A stretch of DNA of 64,000 nucleotides, from positions 303,910-367,909 of the forward strand of contig NZ_BNAU01000002.1 in NCBI RefSeq assembly GCF_014653945.1. The letters run 5' to 3'. Source of the stretch: Amycolatopsis deserti (GTDB taxonomy: Bacteria > Actinomycetota > Actinomycetes > Mycobacteriales > Pseudonocardiaceae). The position numbers and the translations under genes were made by a program. Of this stretch, positions 45,804-53,476 are shown in pieces; the stretch's first letter is position 1, and every line of letters starts with the position of its first letter. The notes under the pieces were generated by a model that worked only from the letters and a program-made list of their open reading frames with translations, ran no database searches and was not told the origin of the DNA.

Positions 45804-46787
45804 TCAGCGCAGCCTCAGCACGCTCTTGCCTACGGTCTTGCGCGCCTCGAGGTCCTTCAGCGCCTGCGCGCCGTCTTCCAGCGCGTAGGTCGCGCCGACG
45901 AGCGGACGGACGTGGCCCGCCTGGGCGAGCTCGTTCAGCTTCCCGCCGACGCGGCGGATCAACGCGGGGTCGTGGGGCACGTAGTGTCCCCACGCGACGC
46001 CGACGGCGTCGATGTTGCGGAGCAACAGCCGGTTCGCCGCGATCTGCGGGATTCGCCCCTCGGCGAACCCGATGACGAGGATGCGGCCCTGTGGCCGGAT
46101 CAGGCGCAGGCTGGCGTCGAAGCGGTCGCCGCCGACCGGGTCGTACACGAGATCGACGCCTTGGCCGGAGGTGCGCTCGCCGACCTCGTCGATCCAGTCG
46201 CCGACGAGGATGACCTCCTCCGCCCCGGCTTCCCTGGCGACGTCGGCTTTGCCCTCGTCACTGACGACCGCCAGGACGCGAGCGCCGAGCCCGCGGGCGA
46301 TCTGCACCGCCGCGGTGCCCACACCCCCGGCCGCTCCGTGCACCAGCACCGTCTCGCCGGCACGGAGCCGGCCGCGCTCGACGAGACCGAAGTAGGAGGT
46401 CTGGTAGTTGACCATCAGGCCGACGGCCTCGTCGAAGCCCATGGTGCCCGGGACCGGCACGACGTGCTGCGCGGGCACCGCCACCGTCTCGGCGTAGCCG
46501 CCGTCGTGGCCGGTGAACGCGATGACCCGGTCACCGGGCACGACACCGGCTGTGGAGGGGGCCGACCGCACGATCCCGGCGACCTCCAGCCCGGGCGCGA
46601 AGGGGGGCTCGGGCTTGACCTGGTACCGCCCGTGGGTCAGAAGCAGGTCGGGGAACGTCACGCCCGCCGTGTGGACGTCGATGACGACCTCGTCCGGTGC
46701 GGGCAAGAGGCTGAGCGATCCGATCCTGAGCGCATCGGGCCCCGTCGGCTCGCTGACGATCAGCGAACGGACATCCTCGCCTCTCAT
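45804..46787 (-). CDS. Zinc-free quinone oxidoreductase / MDR-family reductase
   Basis: 327 aa medium-chain dehydrogenase/reductase of the quinone-oxidoreductase branch: GVTFPDLLLTHGRYQ, VPGDRVIAFTGHDGGYAE, NADPH loop VLVHGAAGGVGTAAVQIARG and YDPVGGDRFDASLRL. No zinc-binding cysteines. Likely reduces an enone, enoyl-CoA or quinone intermediate. ATG at 46787 follows GAGGAG; first gene of the 46787-42117 operon. Confidence 0.9.
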   Translation of the reverse strand: MRGEDVRSLIVSEPTGPDALRIGSLSLLPAPDEVVIDVHTAGVTFPDLLLTHGRYQVKPEPPFAPGLEVAGIVRSAPSTAGVVPGDRVIAFTGHDGGYAETVAVPAQHVVPVPGTMGFDEAVGLMVNYQTSYFGLVERGRLRAGETVLVHGAAGGVGTAAVQIARGLGARVLAVVSDEGKADVAREAGAEEVILVGDWIDEVGERTSGQGVDLVYDPVGGDRFDASLRLIRPQGRILVIGFAEGRIPQIAANRLLLRNIDAVGVAWGHYVPHDPALIRRVGGKLNELAQAGHVRPLVGATYALEDGAQALKDLEARKTVGKSVLRLR

Positions 46788-46899
46788 CGGTGTTCTCCTC
46801 ACTGGGATTTCCGGCCGTTCCTGCAGATCCTGCCGGGGCGCGGGGCACCGTGTCTTCGTCCGAACACCAAAGAGACCGGCAGGTGGTCTTGGTGGATCG

Positions 46900-47775
46900 T
46901 CAAAACCGGGCGACCAGGTGTGCGCGGAACCGCCGGACCAGCTCGGCGGGCTGTTCCTCGGGCACCCAGTGACCCGCCTCCCGGACGACACCACCGGTGA
47001 CGTCGTCGGCGAGCCGGCGCAGTGAGTCGGCGACCTGATCGCCCCGGCCCCAGCCGGCCGCCCCGCCCAGAGCCAGAACGGGGATCCCGACGCGGTACTC
47101 GGCGGACCGGCGCGCGTTGTCCGCGGCGGTCCGCTCCAGCGCCCGGTAGTACTCAAAACCGGCTCGCAACGCACCGGGATCGGTGTAGGTGCGCAGGTAC
47201 TCCGCGCGTTCGTCCTCGGTGATGACGTCCGGCCGGTGCCCGTAGTGGTCGTAGAACCAGCCCAGGTAGATCTCCTCGCGGCCCGCGACCAGCTTCTCGG
47301 GCAGATCCGCGGTCTGGTGCAGTGCGTGGTGCCAGCGGCGTCCGCCCTGGCTGATGTCCGGGCTGCCGTCGCCGGGAATCGCGACGTCCACAACGGTCAG
47401 GCTCGCCACCGGTCCCGGGAAGTGTGCGGCCAGGCCGTAGCCGACGATACCGCCCCAGTCGTGACCGATCACGTGGAAGCGGTCCAGCCCGAGCCGTTCC
47501 CGGAGCAGGACGTCGATGTCACCGGCCACCGTGCGCGCGTCGTAACCACCGGACGCGTGCGAGGAGTCACCCAACCCGCGCAGGTCCGGCGCGACGATGT
47601 GGAAATCGTTCTCCAGCAGGGGAATCACCCGCCGCCAGCAGTACCACGTCTGGGGCCAGCCGTGCAGCAGCACCACGGTGTCCGCCCCGCGGCCGTGGGG
47701 CACTCCCGCCGTGACGTAGTGCAGGCGCACCTCGCCGACCTCGGCGTGGTGGTGCTCGACCTCGAGCGCGCTCAC
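46900..47775 (-). CDS. Epoxide-hydrolase-like alpha/beta hydrolase
   Basis: 291 aa. Oxyanion HGWPQTW (39-44 region), nucleophile GHDWGG with Asp106 (aspartate, as in epoxide hydrolases and haloalkane dehalogenases, not Ser), cap tyrosine region EYYRALERT, and catalytic His in AGHWVPEEQPAEL. HGWP plus cap tyrosines favour epoxide hydrolase over dehalogenase. GTG at 47775 overlaps the transporter stop (GTGA). Confidence 0.9.
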   Translation of the reverse strand: MSALEVEHHHAEVGEVRLHYVTAGVPHGRGADTVVLLHGWPQTWYCWRRVIPLLENDFHIVAPDLRGLGDSSHASGGYDARTVAGDIDVLLRERLGLDRFHVIGHDWGGIVGYGLAAHFPGPVASLTVVDVAIPGDGSPDISQGGRRWHHALHQTADLPEKLVAGREEIYLGWFYDHYGHRPDVITEDERAEYLRTYTDPGALRAGFEYYRALERTAADNARRSAEYRVGIPVLALGGAAGWGRGDQVADSLRRLADDVTGGVVREAGHWVPEEQPAELVRRFRAHLVARF

Positions 47776-49106
47776 TGGCCCGCCTCCAGCTCGCTGGAGT
47801 CCAGGTGGGCCGTCTCCGGCGCCGTGCCGAGCGCACCCAGCGAGATCACGGCGGTCACCGCGACGAACGCGGCGATCGCGAAGGCGGTGCCGAATCCCTC
47901 CAGGAGCGACAGGGACACCACCGGGACCAGGCCACCGAGCGCACCTGTCACCTGGTAGGCGAGCGAGGCGCCCGTGTACCGGACCCGGGAGGGGAACAGT
48001 TCCGGCAGGAACGCGCCCTGCGCCCCGTAGAGGACGCCCCAGACCACGATGCCGACGGCGATCGCGGTGATGACACCACCCGGCGACCCGGTCCCGGCCA
48101 GTGGGAAGAACGCGAACGCCCACAGTCCCATGAGGATGGTGGACACCGCGTACATGGGCCGGCGGCCGAAACGATCGGAGAGGGCGCCGCTGGCGAGGAT
48201 CACCGGAACCGACGCCGCGGCGCCCATCACCGTGCCGTACAGGCCGTAGGAACTCGGAACGCCACGTAGTGCCAGGTAGGCGAGCGCGACCGTGGTGAAG
48301 ACGTAGTAGCCGCCGAACGACACGACGGTCACCCCGATCGCGACGAGCAGCCGCTTCCAGTGCCTGCGGAAGGTCTCGGCCACCGGCGACTTCGCCATCG
48401 TCTGCTCGGCCTGGAGCTGCCGGAACACGGGCGACTCCTCGACCTGGCGGCGCAGCACGACGCCGGTGACGATGAGCACGAAGCTGAGCAAGAACGGCAC
48501 CCGCCAGCCCCACTCCTGGAACCCCTCCTTGCCGGCCAGGGCGACCATCCCCAGGACGACGCCGTTGGCCAGCAGCAGCCCGACCGGGCTGCCCAGCTGG
48601 GCGAAGCTGGTGGCCCTGCCGCGGCGGCCGGCGCCCGCGTGCTCACCGATGAGCAGCACCGCGCCGCCCCACTCGCCGCCTACCGCCGCGCCCTGGAGCA
48701 CGCGCAGGACGACCAGCAGGAGCGGCGCCCAGAAACCGATCGTTCCGTAGGTTGGCAGGAGTCCGATCAGGACGGTCGCCGCACCCATGGTCGTCAAGGT
48801 CAGCATCAGCGTCCGACGGCGGCCTATCTTGTCCCCCAGGTGGCCGAACAGCGCGGCTCCGGCAGGCCTGGCCAGGAACCCGACCGCGAACGTGGACAGG
48901 GCGAGCAGTGTCCCCACCCCGGCCGCGGCGGCCGGGAAGAACAGCTTGTTGAACGCCAGCGCCGCGACGGTTCCGTAGACGATGAAGTCGTAGAACTCAA
49001 GGGTCGTGCCGACGGTGCTGGCGAGGACGACCGTCCTCGGCGCCGACCCCGTCGGCACGGCGTTTCCGTCCCGCCGGCGGGATCGCAGGTGTTGTTCGTT
49101 GGCCAT
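47772..49106 (-). CDS. MFS transporter, MHS family
   Basis: 444 aa, 12 predicted helices: LASTVGTTLEFYDFIVYGTV, GDKIGRRRTLMLTL, GGEWGGAVLLIGEHA. Third MHS transporter in the window. Coupled to the epoxide-hydrolase-like gene. ATG at 49106 follows GAGGAG. It is 89 bases downstream of the GntR gene and may share its transcript. Confidence 0.92.
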   Translation of the reverse strand: MANEQHLRSRRRDGNAVPTGSAPRTVVLASTVGTTLEFYDFIVYGTVAALAFNKLFFPAAAAGVGTLLALSTFAVGFLARPAGAALFGHLGDKIGRRRTLMLTLTTMGAATVLIGLLPTYGTIGFWAPLLLVVLRVLQGAAVGGEWGGAVLLIGEHAGAGRRGRATSFAQLGSPVGLLLANGVVLGMVALAGKEGFQEWGWRVPFLLSFVLIVTGVVLRRQVEESPVFRQLQAEQTMAKSPVAETFRRHWKRLLVAIGVTVVSFGGYYVFTTVALAYLALRGVPSSYGLYGTVMGAAASVPVILASGALSDRFGRRPMYAVSTILMGLWAFAFFPLAGTGSPGGVITAIAVGIVVWGVLYGAQGAFLPELFPSRVRYTGASLAYQVTGALGGLVPVVSLSLLEGFGTAFAIAAFVAVTAVISLGALGTAPETAHLDSSELEAGQ

Positions 49107-49195
49107 GTGCGGTCTCCTCGTCGAGTACCTTCGATCGTGGTGGTGGGCGTCACGGCTGCGCGTGCCGAGCTGCGGGTTTGCCGGAACGGGCCGCC

Positions 49196-49894
49196 TCAGG
49201 ACGGCAGCCGGTTGTCCGCGAAGCTGGTCGTGGTGCGGCCAGGGTTGGCGAGCGAGCTGAGCAACTGCTCGGCCGAATGCGCCATGAGCCGGTCGATGGT
49301 GCGCTGGATCAGCGCGGCGTCACGGGAGCGGATCGCGTCCACGATGACCAGGTGGTCCTCGGTGGACATCAGCGGCGCGACGGTCGACTCGCCCATTCCG
49401 GAGTGCACGCTGTCCATCTGGCCGACCAAGAGCTCCCAGGAGCGCGCGAGTGTCGTGTTGCCGGATCGGCGGCACAGCTCCCGGTGGAACTCGATGTCGA
49501 CGCGAATCCGTTTCAGGAAGGGTTCTCGCCTGGCACGGTGCATCGCGTCGACCAGCTCCTCCAGCCGGTCCGCGTGCTCGGCCCAGCGAGGGGACCGGGC
49601 GATCGCCATCGCCGCACGTCCTTCGAGCGCGGCGCGGACCTCGTAGACACCGGTGATCTCTTCGGCGCTCAGTTGCCGGACGAACGTGCCGGTCCTCGGC
49701 TGGTGCACGACGAGGCCGCGCTCGTGCAGCTCCCGCAGCGCCTCGCGCACCGTGCCGCGGCTGACCGAGAACCGCGCGCTCAAGGCCGTCTCCACCAGCG
49801 GCGTGCCCGCCCGGAGGGCTCCGGCGGCGATCTCCGAACGGAGGCTGTCGACGACCTGCTCCCGCAGGGTGCGCCGCTCCAGGATGCCGTTCAC
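49196..49894 (-). CDS. GntR-family regulator, FadR subfamily
   Basis: 232 aa. Winged HTH at about 10-75 (LREQVVDSLRSEIAAGALRA, SARFSVSRGTVREALRELHE), then the all-helical FCD ligand domain with RAALEGRAAMAIA, FHRELCRRSGN and EDHLVIVDAIRSRD (likely metal-binding His/Asp). GTG at 49894 with GAGGAGG upstream, overlapping the SDR stop. The palindrome at 51669 is its probable operator. Confidence 0.92.
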   Translation of the reverse strand: MNGILERRTLREQVVDSLRSEIAAGALRAGTPLVETALSARFSVSRGTVREALRELHERGLVVHQPRTGTFVRQLSAEEITGVYEVRAALEGRAAMAIARSPRWAEHADRLEELVDAMHRARREPFLKRIRVDIEFHRELCRRSGNTTLARSWELLVGQMDSVHSGMGESTVAPLMSTEDHLVIVDAIRSRDAALIQRTIDRLMAHSAEQLLSSLANPGRTTTSFADNRLPS

Positions 49895-50736
49895 GGGACG
49901 GCCCTCCTCGTGCCGGGTGCCGGCGTGCCGTTCGCGGCGGCGAAGTACGCGCTGCCGGGATCGACGCTGTAGCCCTTCTCCGCAGACCACCCGCCGTCGA
50001 CGGTGAGCACGGCTCCGGTGACGAATCCGCTTCCTTCTCCGGTCAGGAAATCAACGGCCGCGGCGACGTCGCCGACGGTGCCGGACGCGCCCAGCGGCAC
50101 GAGCGCCGAGAGCGCGGACACGAACCCCTCGTCGGCGAAATAGCCTTCCGTCATCGGGGTCCTGATCGTGCCGGGCGCGATCACGTTGACCCTGATGCCG
50201 TACCGGGCCAGATCGGTGGACAAGTTCTTCGACAATCCGATGACGCCGTGCTTGCTCGCCGAGTACGCGGGCCGGTTCTTGATGCCGACCAGCCCGGCGA
50301 CCGAGGCGATGTTCACGATCGCCCTGGGAGCGGTGTCGCCCAGCCGAGCGACACGGACGGCGAACTCCCGGCAGGTGAGGAACGTGCCGGTCAGGTTGAC
50401 GTCGATGACCTCGCGCCACTGCGCCACCGAGATTCGCACGACATCCACGATCTCACGCACACCTCCGCTGTTCACCAGGATGTGCAAGCCACCGAGCTCC
50501 CGTTCGGCGGTGTCGAACGCCGCACTCACCGAGGTTTCCGACCGCAGGTCGCACCCGAGTCCCAGGTGGTGCGTGCCCTCTGCCGAGGGCAGGTTCCGCG
50601 CGACCTCGGCCGCCGCGCGCTCGTCCACATCGAGCACCGCCACACGGTCGCCGCGCCCCGCCAGGGATTCCGTGATCGCCCTGCCGATACCGCCGGCACC
50701 TCCGGTCACAAGGCAGACGCGCTCGCCGCCGCTCAC
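49891..50736 (-). CDS. Short-chain dehydrogenase/reductase
   Basis: 281 aa SDR: TGGAGGIGRAITESL, LVNSGGVREIVDVV, catalytic YSASKHGVIGLSKN, APGTIRTPMTEGYF, VLTVDGGWSAEKGYSVD. The central NSGG replaces the usual NNAG/NAG. It has an extra ~20-residue C-terminal tail. GTG at 50736 has GGAGGG upstream and overlaps the previous stop. Likely oxidises an alcohol intermediate in the same pathway as the PEP-mutase-type enzyme. Confidence 0.9.
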   Translation of the reverse strand: MSGGERVCLVTGGAGGIGRAITESLAGRGDRVAVLDVDERAAAEVARNLPSAEGTHHLGLGCDLRSETSVSAAFDTAERELGGLHILVNSGGVREIVDVVRISVAQWREVIDVNLTGTFLTCREFAVRVARLGDTAPRAIVNIASVAGLVGIKNRPAYSASKHGVIGLSKNLSTDLARYGIRVNVIAPGTIRTPMTEGYFADEGFVSALSALVPLGASGTVGDVAAAVDFLTGEGSGFVTGAVLTVDGGWSAEKGYSVDPGSAYFAAANGTPAPGTRRAVP

Positions 50737-51626
50737 TGCCGACCCTCCACATCGAACTCGTCGGCGCCGAGGACCCGCTCGTACTCGCCGAGCGGCATCA
50801 GCAGTTCGCCGACCTCGCGGGCCGATCCGCGCGTCTTGATCGACCGCAGCACCGCGCGCGCCGCCTGGGCGTAGGCCAGCGTCGTCGACAGGCACATGAT
50901 CACCATCTTGTACCCAAGCTCGCCCAGTTCACGCGTGCTCCGGACGGTCCACGGCCAGACCTCGAAGGCGTCGAACAGCAGGGGAACGCCGGGCAGCAGT
51001 CGCGGCAGGGCCTCAACCTGCTCCGCGGAGGCCACGTCTTCGACCATCACCAGGTCCGCGCCCAGTTCGGCGAACGCTTCCGCCCGGCGGACCGCCTCGT
51101 CGAGATCGCCCAGGGCGAGGGCGTCGGTCCGCGCGATGATCAGCATCCCGGGGTCGGTCCGCGCGGCCAGCGCCGCCCGGAGCCGGGCCACCGCGTCGTC
51201 GAACGGCACGATCCGCACGCCGCCCATGGCGCCGCACCGCTTGGGCAGGTCCTGGTCCTCGATGTGGATCGCGGCGACGCCGGTGTGCTCGAACTCGGTG
51301 ACGGTCCGGGCGACCGCGTGGGCGTCACCGTAGCCAGCGTCCGCGTCGGCGACAACCGGTATCCGCAGCGAGCTCGCGACCCAGCGCGCCCGCTGGGTCA
51401 TTTCGGACAGGCCGGCGAGGCCGACGTCGGGCCGGCCCAGCAGCCCGGCCGACGCGGCGTTGCCGGAGAGGTAGACAGCGTCGAAACCCTCGTCCTGGGC
51501 GATCCGAGCGGCGAGCGCGTCGTGGCAGCCAGGCGCCACGACACAGCCCGGCGCCGAAAGCAACTCCCGCATCCGCCGGCGCACCGCCGCGGTACCGGGG
51601 TGCGAGCCAGTGAGTGTCGTCGTCAT
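50733..51626 (-). CDS. Isocitrate lyase / PEP mutase superfamily enzyme
   Basis: 297 aa. Superfamily motifs are in standard form: VADADAGYGD (Mg loop) and AIHIEDQDLPKRCGAMGG (general base loop with KRCG), LIIARTDALA. Closest to methylisocitrate-lyase / carboxyphosphonoenolpyruvate-mutase-like lyases, unlike the modified paralogue at 15314. First gene of the GntR operon. No Shine-Dalgarno before ATG 51626; the promoter at 51657-51640 would give a leader of only about five bases. Confidence 0.9.
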   Translation of the reverse strand: MTTTLTGSHPGTAAVRRRMRELLSAPGCVVAPGCHDALAARIAQDEGFDAVYLSGNAASAGLLGRPDVGLAGLSEMTQRARWVASSLRIPVVADADAGYGDAHAVARTVTEFEHTGVAAIHIEDQDLPKRCGAMGGVRIVPFDDAVARLRAALAARTDPGMLIIARTDALALGDLDEAVRRAEAFAELGADLVMVEDVASAEQVEALPRLLPGVPLLFDAFEVWPWTVRSTRELGELGYKMVIMCLSTTLAYAQAARAVLRSIKTRGSAREVGELLMPLGEYERVLGADEFDVEGRQ

Positions 51627-51668
51627 GGACGTAAATTGACCGGCAGCCGGTCCAGCGGTCAACGGTCG

Positions 51669-51681
51669 ATTGTCCGACAAT
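51669..51681. promoter_or_regulatory. GntR/FadR-type operator ATTGTC-C-GACAAT
   Basis: Perfect 13-base palindrome that fits the known FadR-subfamily pattern TNGTNNNACNA. A -35-like TTGACC (51662 to 51657) starts right beside it and a -10-like TCAATT follows 17 bases on. A GntR of this subfamily is encoded third in the operon, so autoregulation is very likely. Confidence 0.75.
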
Positions 51682-51759
51682 GAGCAACCCGTCGGTAACC
51701 ATTGGCCGGCCGGGCGGGCGAGCGCACGAGGTCCGGTGGCGGCGCCCTCGTCGCCGGGG

Positions 51760-52085
51760 AACCGCTTATCCTTCGATGTGATCCCACGCGCGGTCGGCAC
51801 CCCGCTCGATCCCCGCTGGACCATCACTCCCGCCGACGGACTAGACAGGTACCCGCACGTTTGTCTCGCTGCTCGGCGGCAGCGACTTCAAGGAGACGGT
51901 CCTGATGGACGTCGCCGGGGGCGGCAATCAGCGGATCGCGCAGGTGGCCAGCCGTGGTCTGCTCGACGAGCGCCGCCTCGTCTGTCTGACCGAGACCAAC
52001 GGCACCGCTGAGGCCGACATCGAAGACGTCCTCGACGTCAACTGATACGTGAAGCTACTCGCCGCCTCACTGATCGACCTGCCCG
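51760..52085 (+). pseudogene. Fragment of an OLD-family TOPRIM nuclease gene, frameshifted and stopped
   Basis: Two frames join into one protein stretch. LDPRWTITPADGLDR ends near 51851; TFVSLLGGSDFKETVLMDV (from 51857), GGNQRIAQVASRGLLDERRL and AEADIEDVLDV follow, then TGA at 52043 and YVKLL. The order WTI-P-GG-D, FVSLLG, D-GGNQR, ADIEDLF-Y is how I remember the TOPRIM end of OLD-family ATP-dependent nucleases. The ATPase N-terminus is missing. A relic of a defence or phage-related gene at the left edge of the accessory region. Confidence 0.55.
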
Positions 52086-52320
52086 CGCCTCGTCACGTCC
52101 CTCGCCTCCCCGACGCCGCCCGGATGAGCGGCCAATGGCTCCTCCACGGCGGCGGCCTCCTGCGCTGCCCCTTCCGGAAACGACGAGCGACCAAACCATG
52201 CGACGGCGCTCGTCCTGTCCATGAACCTGTCCATGAACCCAGGCCCACGCCTGCCACGGACGCGCCAAATACGCACCTGGGGCCAGTCCTGCCTGCAGGA
52301 TCTCCTCCTGCAGGGTGATT

Positions 52321-52369
52321 TCGGACTCTCATCCCTTGGCCGCGGGTTCGAGCCCCGCCCGGCCCACCG
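52321..52369 (+). other. 3' half of a tRNA-Lys-like sequence (possible old attachment site)
   Basis: GGACTCTCATCC resembles the anticodon arm, and GCGGG-TTCGAGC-CCCGC is a perfect T arm followed by CCGGCCCACC, the acceptor 3' strand. About 37 of 45 bases match the usual actinobacterial tRNA-Lys(CUU) 3' half. The 5' half (matching acceptor strand, D arm) is absent, so it is not a functional tRNA. Such 3' fragments are what integrated elements leave in att sites. Confidence 0.5.
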
Positions 52370-52666
52370 GTTCTGGCCAGGGACTGTTGTTGCTCGCTTG
52401 ATCATTTTCCGGCGGGTCGTCCTGACTCTGTCCAGCCCCACGCGGAGCGACATTCGACTTGCTCGCACTACTCAGCGGGCAGCGCAGCAACCGTGCCGTG
52501 CCACGCAGGTTCGAGTCCTGGGCGGGGCCAACAAAAGGGTGGGACCTGGGTTGACCAGCATAAACACGCGGGAACGCTCGTCATTGAAGAAGTCATGCCG
52601 CTCCCATGAACGATCCTGGCGGAACCGCGGCTAAGTTTGGACGCGTCATGGCTCACGACCACTTAG

Positions 52667-52731
52667 GTGTGAACTACGTCCGTGATATCGCGCTGACCTG
52701 CGGGAATTCGACTACTGCAGGTCAGTGCGCG
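52667..52731 (+). repeat. Hairpin repeat, copy 1
   Basis: Starts GTGTGAACTA and contains CGCGCTGACCTGCGG, then AATT and ACTGC, ending GGTCAGTGCGC. Stem TGACCTGC / GCAGGTCA inside. Similar in sequence and order to the copy at 62066-62125 and partly to 53261-53291. Confidence 0.65.
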
Positions 52732-53260
52732 GCATTCAGGTCCGTTGGGCCTCGTTCCGGACCGTTCAGCCCGCAGTCCTGCTCCCAGCTTGCTCCCCAC
52801 GGTGCTCCCCGCAAGCTTCGAACCACACGACCAGATCGCCGCCGAGACAGGGGAGACACTCACGTTGCCTCGCCGCGGCCTCGACCACAACAGGCAGGCG
52901 TCGGAACCAGCCAGCTACGCAACCGCTACCGCCTCCGCCCCCAACACCTCGGCCGCAACACCAGAAGATCCGGCCACCCGAGCCTGCAGTTACAGCCGGT
53001 CGGCTCGCGTGGACAGACGAGCTGGACAGAACATGCGACCCGCGACCCCTTGACCCCCAGCGTGGTACACTCAAGCCGCTGACCTGCACAAATAGAGAAC
53101 CCCCTGCCCAGGATGGTGTCATTGGGACACGTTGAGGATGATCCAGGCCAGCACTCGAAGACACGGCGCTCCAGTTTCGCTCCTGCTCGGCCGCCCCCTC
53201 TTTTTTTCGACCGCGGGGAAGCTCGACCCTCACACTGCCAATGTGGTGCGCTACCCTCTC

Positions 53261-53291
53261 TGACCTGCGGCTTTCGAGAATCCCCTGGTCA
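53261..53291 (+). repeat. Hairpin repeat, partial copy
   Basis: TGACCTGCGG (53261-53270) with GGTCA at 53287-53291, the core of the repeat at 52667 and 62066. Upstream GTGTGAAC part is missing. Confidence 0.45.
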
Positions 53292-53292
53292 A

Positions 53293-53374
53293 CTGGGGCA
53301 GTCTGGGGCAGTTCGCGCTGTTCTCTGCGGTTGGCTCCCGTCGCTGACGGCGCCCTGCCCCAGCTTTGCCCCAG
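53293..53374. repeat. CTGGGGCAG direct and inverted repeats
   Basis: Two tandem CTGGGGCAGT units (53293-53312) are mirrored by CTGCCCCAG (53355-53363) and TTGCCCCAG (53366-53374), giving a long stem across a 42-base loop. Could be a recombinase arm-site cluster, a regulatory hairpin or a terminator; no evidence separates these. Confidence 0.6.
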
Positions 53375-53430
53375 GGCACCCTTGAGCGAGCGGGGCCCGC
53401 TGGATTGTCGCGTGGTCCCCGCACGGCATG

Positions 53431-53464
53431 GGGCTGGTGCCCCGGGGTCTCGGAACACCAGCCC
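53431..53464 (-). terminator. Terminator after the LGFP-repeat protein gene
   Basis: GGGCTGGTG (53431-53439) pairs with CACCAGCCC (53456-53464), 9-base perfect stem with a 16-base loop, 13 bases beyond the stop codon of the minus-strand gene. Confidence 0.7.
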
Positions 53465-53476
53465 TGTTTCATGTCG

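Larger units (their letters stand above)
52370..53292. other. Accessory non-coding stretch
   Basis: No gene I can support in about 900 bases. A second tRNA T-arm-like piece (GGTTCGAGTCC, 52508-52518) is weak. The region contains hairpin repeat copies at 52667 and 53261. Codon-like periodicity is poor and no family motif is readable in any frame. Confidence 0.5.

Noticed and set aside
52500..52535. Second tRNA-like sequence with GGTTCGAGTCC
   Set aside because: T stem has a mismatch and no acceptor or anticodon arm could be built; kept only as a remark.
52766..53458. 230-codon minus-strand frame in the accessory gap
   Set aside because: No recognisable domain, contains repeat sequences, and codon usage is not coding-like.
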